NCBI GenBank assembly: GCA_018713375.1
Contig: DVOV01000243.1
Coordinates: 1 to 15,142, forward strand
Direction: 5' to 3'
Source of the DNA: Candidatus Scatomorpha stercorigallinarum
GTDB taxonomy: Bacteria; Bacillota_A; Clostridia; Oscillospirales; Oscillospiraceae
DNA length: 15,142 nucleotides
The notes under the pieces are model-generated. The model had not been told where the DNA came from, did no database searches, and saw nothing but the letters and a program-made list of their open reading frames with translations. Made by a program: the position numbers and the translations under genes. Every line of letters begins with the position of its first letter. Within the stretch, counting starts at the first letter, position 1. Of this stretch, positions 12,984-15,142 are shown in pieces.

Positions 12984-14114
12984 TTGTTCAGGCTCATAAA
13001 AACGGAGGGCCGCGCGCGGCGCGGGGAGTTCACCTGCCCGCATGGCACGGTGCAGACGCCGGTCTTCATGAACGTCGGCACCCAGGCGGCGATAAAAGGC
13101 GCGCTTTCGGCGCGTGACCTGGCGGACATCGGCTGCCAGATCGAGCTCTCCAACACCTATCACCTGCATGTGCGCCCCGGCGACGGGCTCATCAAGTCCC
13201 TCGGCGGGCTGCACCGCTTCATGACCTGGGACGGGCCCATCCTCACGGACAGCGGCGGCTTCCAGATATTTTCCCTCGCCGAGCTGCGCAAGATCGGCGA
13301 GGACGGCGTGCGCTTCAATTCGCATGTTGACGGGCGGCACATATTCATGGGGCCCGAGGAGAGCATGAGGATACAGTCCAACCTCGGCAGCGATATCGCC
13401 ATGGCCTTTGACGAGTGCATCAAGATACCGTCGCCCTACGAGTACGTCAAGGAGTCCTGCGCGCGCACGGTGCGCTGGCTGGAGCGCTGCAAGGCCGCGC
13501 TTGCGCGCTATAATGCGGAGCCGGACGCCGTAAACCCCGGGCAGGTGCTCTTCGGCATCAACCAGGGCGCCGTTTTCCACGATATACGCGTTGAGCACAT
13601 GAAGCGCATCGCCGAGCTCGACCTCGCGGGCTACGCCATCGGCGGCCTGGCGGTGGGGGAGACTACGCAGGAGATGTACGACACCATCGAAGTGGTGGAG
13701 GAGCACATGCCCGCCGGCCGGCCGCGCTACCTGATGGGCGTGGGCACGCCGGGGAACATCATCGAGAGCGTGGCGCGCGGCGTGGACTTTTTCGACTGCG
13801 TGATGCCCGCGCGCAACGGACGCCACGGCCACCTGTTTACCTGGGGCGGCGTCATCAACATCAAGAACGCCAAGTATGAGCGCGACGAGGGCCCCATTGA
13901 CCCCGAATGCTCCTGCCCCGTGTGCCGGCGCTATTCGCGTGCCTATCTGCGCCACCTCTTCAAAGCGGAGGAGATGCTGGCCATGCGCTTTGCCGTGACG
14001 CACAACCTCTGGTTCTACAACGAGCTCATGCGCCGCATCCGCACCGCCCTGGAGGAGGGGGATTTTGACGCATTCCGGCGCAAATACGCGGACGCCCTCG
14101 ACAGGCGCATATAA
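12984..14114 (+). CDS. tgt: tRNA-guanine transglycosylase (queuine tRNA-ribosyltransferase)
   Basis: 376 residues. Exchanges guanine-34 of GUN-anticodon tRNAs (Asp, Asn, His, Tyr) for the queuosine precursor preQ1. Seen: N-terminal IKTEGRARRGEFTCPHGTVQTPVF, the nucleophile region LTDSGGFQIFS (Asp89), GYAIGGLAVGE, FDCVMPARNGRHGHLF with the second catalytic Asp, and a zinc site CSCPVC plus His in VTHNLW. The start taken is TTG at 12984, with GGAG 9 nt upstream; this puts the catalytic Asp at 89 as in Escherichia coli. A TTG at 12975 touches the GGAG directly and is less likely. It is followed by yajC, a conserved pairing in many bacteria. tRNA-Tyr is among its targets, though a link with the tyrosine T-box unit is only a coincidence of theme. 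Confidence 0.95.
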   Translation: MFRLIKTEGRARRGEFTCPHGTVQTPVFMNVGTQAAIKGALSARDLADIGCQIELSNTYHLHVRPGDGLIKSLGGLHRFMTWDGPILTDSGGFQIFSLAELRKIGEDGVRFNSHVDGRHIFMGPEESMRIQSNLGSDIAMAFDECIKIPSPYEYVKESCARTVRWLERCKAALARYNAEPDAVNPGQVLFGINQGAVFHDIRVEHMKRIAELDLAGYAIGGLAVGETTQEMYDTIEVVEEHMPAGRPRYLMGVGTPGNIIESVARGVDFFDCVMPARNGRHGHLFTWGGVINIKNAKYERDEGPIDPECSCPVCRRYSRAYLRHLFKAEEMLAMRFAVTHNLWFYNELMRRIRTALEEGDFDAFRRKYADALDRRI

Positions 14115-14119
14115 TCTAC

Positions 14120-14148
14120 TTGCATTTAAGGGAAAAAGCGGTTATAAT
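14120..14148 (+). promoter_or_regulatory. Promoter of yajC
   Basis: TTGCAT (14120-14125), 17 nt, TATAAT (14143-14148), starting six bases after the tgt stop. yajC can therefore be transcribed independently of tgt. Confidence 0.72.
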
Positions 14149-14187
14149 TACGCTTACACACTACTACCACTCGTGGAGGTTTGAAAA

Positions 14188-14601
14188 ATGTTCTTGAATG
14201 TCCTTAGCTCAGCCGGTGGGGCCGCAAGCGGTTTCTCCAGCATCTTTTTCCTCATCATCCTCTTCGTTGTGTTCTACTTCTTCATGATCCGTCCGGAAAA
14301 CAAGCGGAAGAAGCAGCTCAACGAGATGCGCGACCACACTGCGGTCGGCGATGAGATCGTCACCATCGGCGGCATCATGGGCAAAGTCGTACAGGTCACC
14401 GGCGACACCATCACCTTCGAGACCGGCGAGGACCGCGTCCGTATGCAGGTGACCAAGTGGGCCATCTCCACCAACGTACGCGAGGAGAAGCAGCGCGCCG
14501 CCGCCCAGGCCGCCGCCCGCAACGCCCGCGTCAACAAGAAAAAGGCCAAGACCTCCGGCGAGGAAAACAGCATCGTTGACGAGAAGCCGAAGGACGAATA
14601 A
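14188..14601 (+). CDS. yajC: Preprotein translocase accessory subunit YajC
   Basis: 137 residues. A single N-terminal membrane segment (about 18-34, IFFLIILFVVFYFFMI) is followed by the typical RPENKRKKQLNEM and a soluble domain, AVGDEIVTIGGIMGKVVQVTGDTITFE. The C-terminus is a long, highly charged tail rich in Ala, Arg and Lys, then acidic. YajC associates with SecDF and SecYEG and assists protein export; its exact role is unsettled. GGAGGT lies 7 nt before the start. The position after tgt matches many genomes, although secD/secF are not in the window. A strong hairpin follows the gene. Confidence 0.93.
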   Translation: MFLNVLSSAGGAASGFSSIFFLIILFVVFYFFMIRPENKRKKQLNEMRDHTAVGDEIVTIGGIMGKVVQVTGDTITFETGEDRVRMQVTKWAISTNVREEKQRAAAQAAARNARVNKKKAKTSGEENSIVDEKPKDE

Positions 14602-14623
14602 GCCCGGCGCTGAACAGTCATTT

Positions 14624-14676
14624 AAAGCCCCCTCACGTAATAGGATGTACAAACATCCTGACGTGAGGGGGCTTTT
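14624..14676 (+). terminator. Large terminator-like hairpin containing the next gene's ribosome binding site
   Basis: A perfect 15-bp outer stem (14624-14638 with 14661-14675) encloses a perfect 7-bp inner stem (14642-14648 with 14653-14659), ending in TTTT. The 3' outer arm contains GAGGGGG (14665-14671), the only ribosome binding site candidate for the gene starting at 14680. Folding would both favour termination and hide that site. Confidence 0.8.
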
Positions 14677-14679
14677 CAT

Positions 14680-15108
14680 ATGCAGACGACAGCGGAGAAA
14701 AAACAGGCGTCACGGCGGACTTTGGCCTGGCTGCTGCCCGGTATCGCCCTGGGCGTGGCGGCGGCGGTGGGGCTGATGTACCTTGGCGCGCTGCTGATGC
14801 TGGACGGCAAACTGCCGTCAGATGCGCCGGAGCTGGTGGTGACGGCCGGCGTGTTTTGCGGCGCGGCGGCGGGAGGCCTGCTGGCAGCCCGGCGAAAGGG
14901 AAGGGGAGGGGAGGCCGGAGCGGGGCTGGCCTGCGGTCTGGCGCTAGCACTGCTGATAGCGCTGGCGTCGTTCGTCGCGCCCGGATCTGTCGGGCCTACG
15001 TCCCAACTTGTGCGCTATGCGCTTTCCGCGGCAGCGGGCGGTTTTTTCGGCGGCATGTTGTGCGTTAAACGTGGCGGAGCCAGGAAACGCAAAAGGCGCA
15101 GAAAATGA
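14680..15108 (+). CDS. Small membrane protein, TIGR04086/YrzE-like
   Basis: 142 residues with four likely membrane segments: about 17-40 (LAWLLPGIALGVAAAVGLMYLG), 52-70, 80-100 and 110-128. It ends in a strongly basic tail (RGGARKRKRRRK), which should face the cytoplasm. Small Gly/Ala-rich four-segment proteins of this kind (TIGR04086 family) are known from Clostridia, often next to yajC and close to the six-cysteine peptide (SCIFF) and its radical SAM maturase. The assignment rests on size, topology and this neighbourhood more than on sequence motifs. The start ATG is 4 nt after the T-run of the preceding hairpin, and its GAGGGGG lies within that hairpin, so expression may depend on opening it. 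The last 34 bases of the window show no gene. Confidence 0.75.
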   Translation: MQTTAEKKQASRRTLAWLLPGIALGVAAAVGLMYLGALLMLDGKLPSDAPELVVTAGVFCGAAAGGLLAARRKGRGGEAGAGLACGLALALLIALASFVAPGSVGPTSQLVRYALSAAAGGFFGGMLCVKRGGARKRKRRRK

Positions 15109-15142
15109 TATTACAGAGAGTTATATTATCACAAGTAGACAT

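Overview
The window looks like chromosomal DNA from a GC-rich, endospore-forming member of the Clostridia (Oscillospiraceae-like by inference). Direct signs are the spore-maturation pair spmA/spmB, a clostridial AbrB with a C-terminal Cys-pair module, a T-box leader, strong sigma-A type promoters, GGAGG-type ribosome binding sites with occasional TTG starts, and the order tgt - yajC - TIGR04086-type membrane protein. I see no phage, insertion sequence, CRISPR array, tRNA or rRNA.

Layout. Positions 1-434 are a gene-free stretch packed with inverted repeats. Positions 435-3570 (minus) hold a two-gene unit: a GntR/UTRA regulator followed by a divergent GH38 alpha-mannosidase-like enzyme, with an AT-rich promoter region carrying a 15-bp palindrome. 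Positions 3927-5014 (minus) are spmA-spmB, translationally coupled, divergent from abrB (5157-5402, plus). Positions 5528-7450 are the most striking unit: a perfect consensus promoter, a T-box leader whose specifier loop reads UAC (Tyr) and whose T-box reads UGGU (fits a tRNA with discriminator A), a leader terminator, and a PLP lyase. The lyase has tyrosine phenol-lyase residues, not tryptophanase residues, at the positions that separate these enzymes. After its own terminator comes a separate two-gene unit for the large and small subunits of aconitase X (7530-9253), then a GNAT acetyltransferase (9324-9854) convergent with pepT.

Positions 9884-12835 (minus) contain pepT, an SdpI/DUF1648 membrane protein, a small manganese-type cupin and a short DtxR-family regulator with iron-type metal ligands. 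The right end (12984-15108, plus) is tgt (queuosine-pathway tRNA modification), yajC (Sec accessory subunit) and a small membrane protein whose ribosome binding site lies inside the terminator hairpin that follows yajC.

Main hypothesis: a tyrosine phenol-lyase-like enzyme is switched on by uncharged tRNA-Tyr. Activating a tyrosine-degrading enzyme during tyrosine shortage is paradoxical. The enzyme may therefore run in the synthetic direction (phenol + pyruvate + ammonia to tyrosine) or perform another reaction. Substitutions near the cofactor (Leu226 and Arg265) make its chemistry worth testing.
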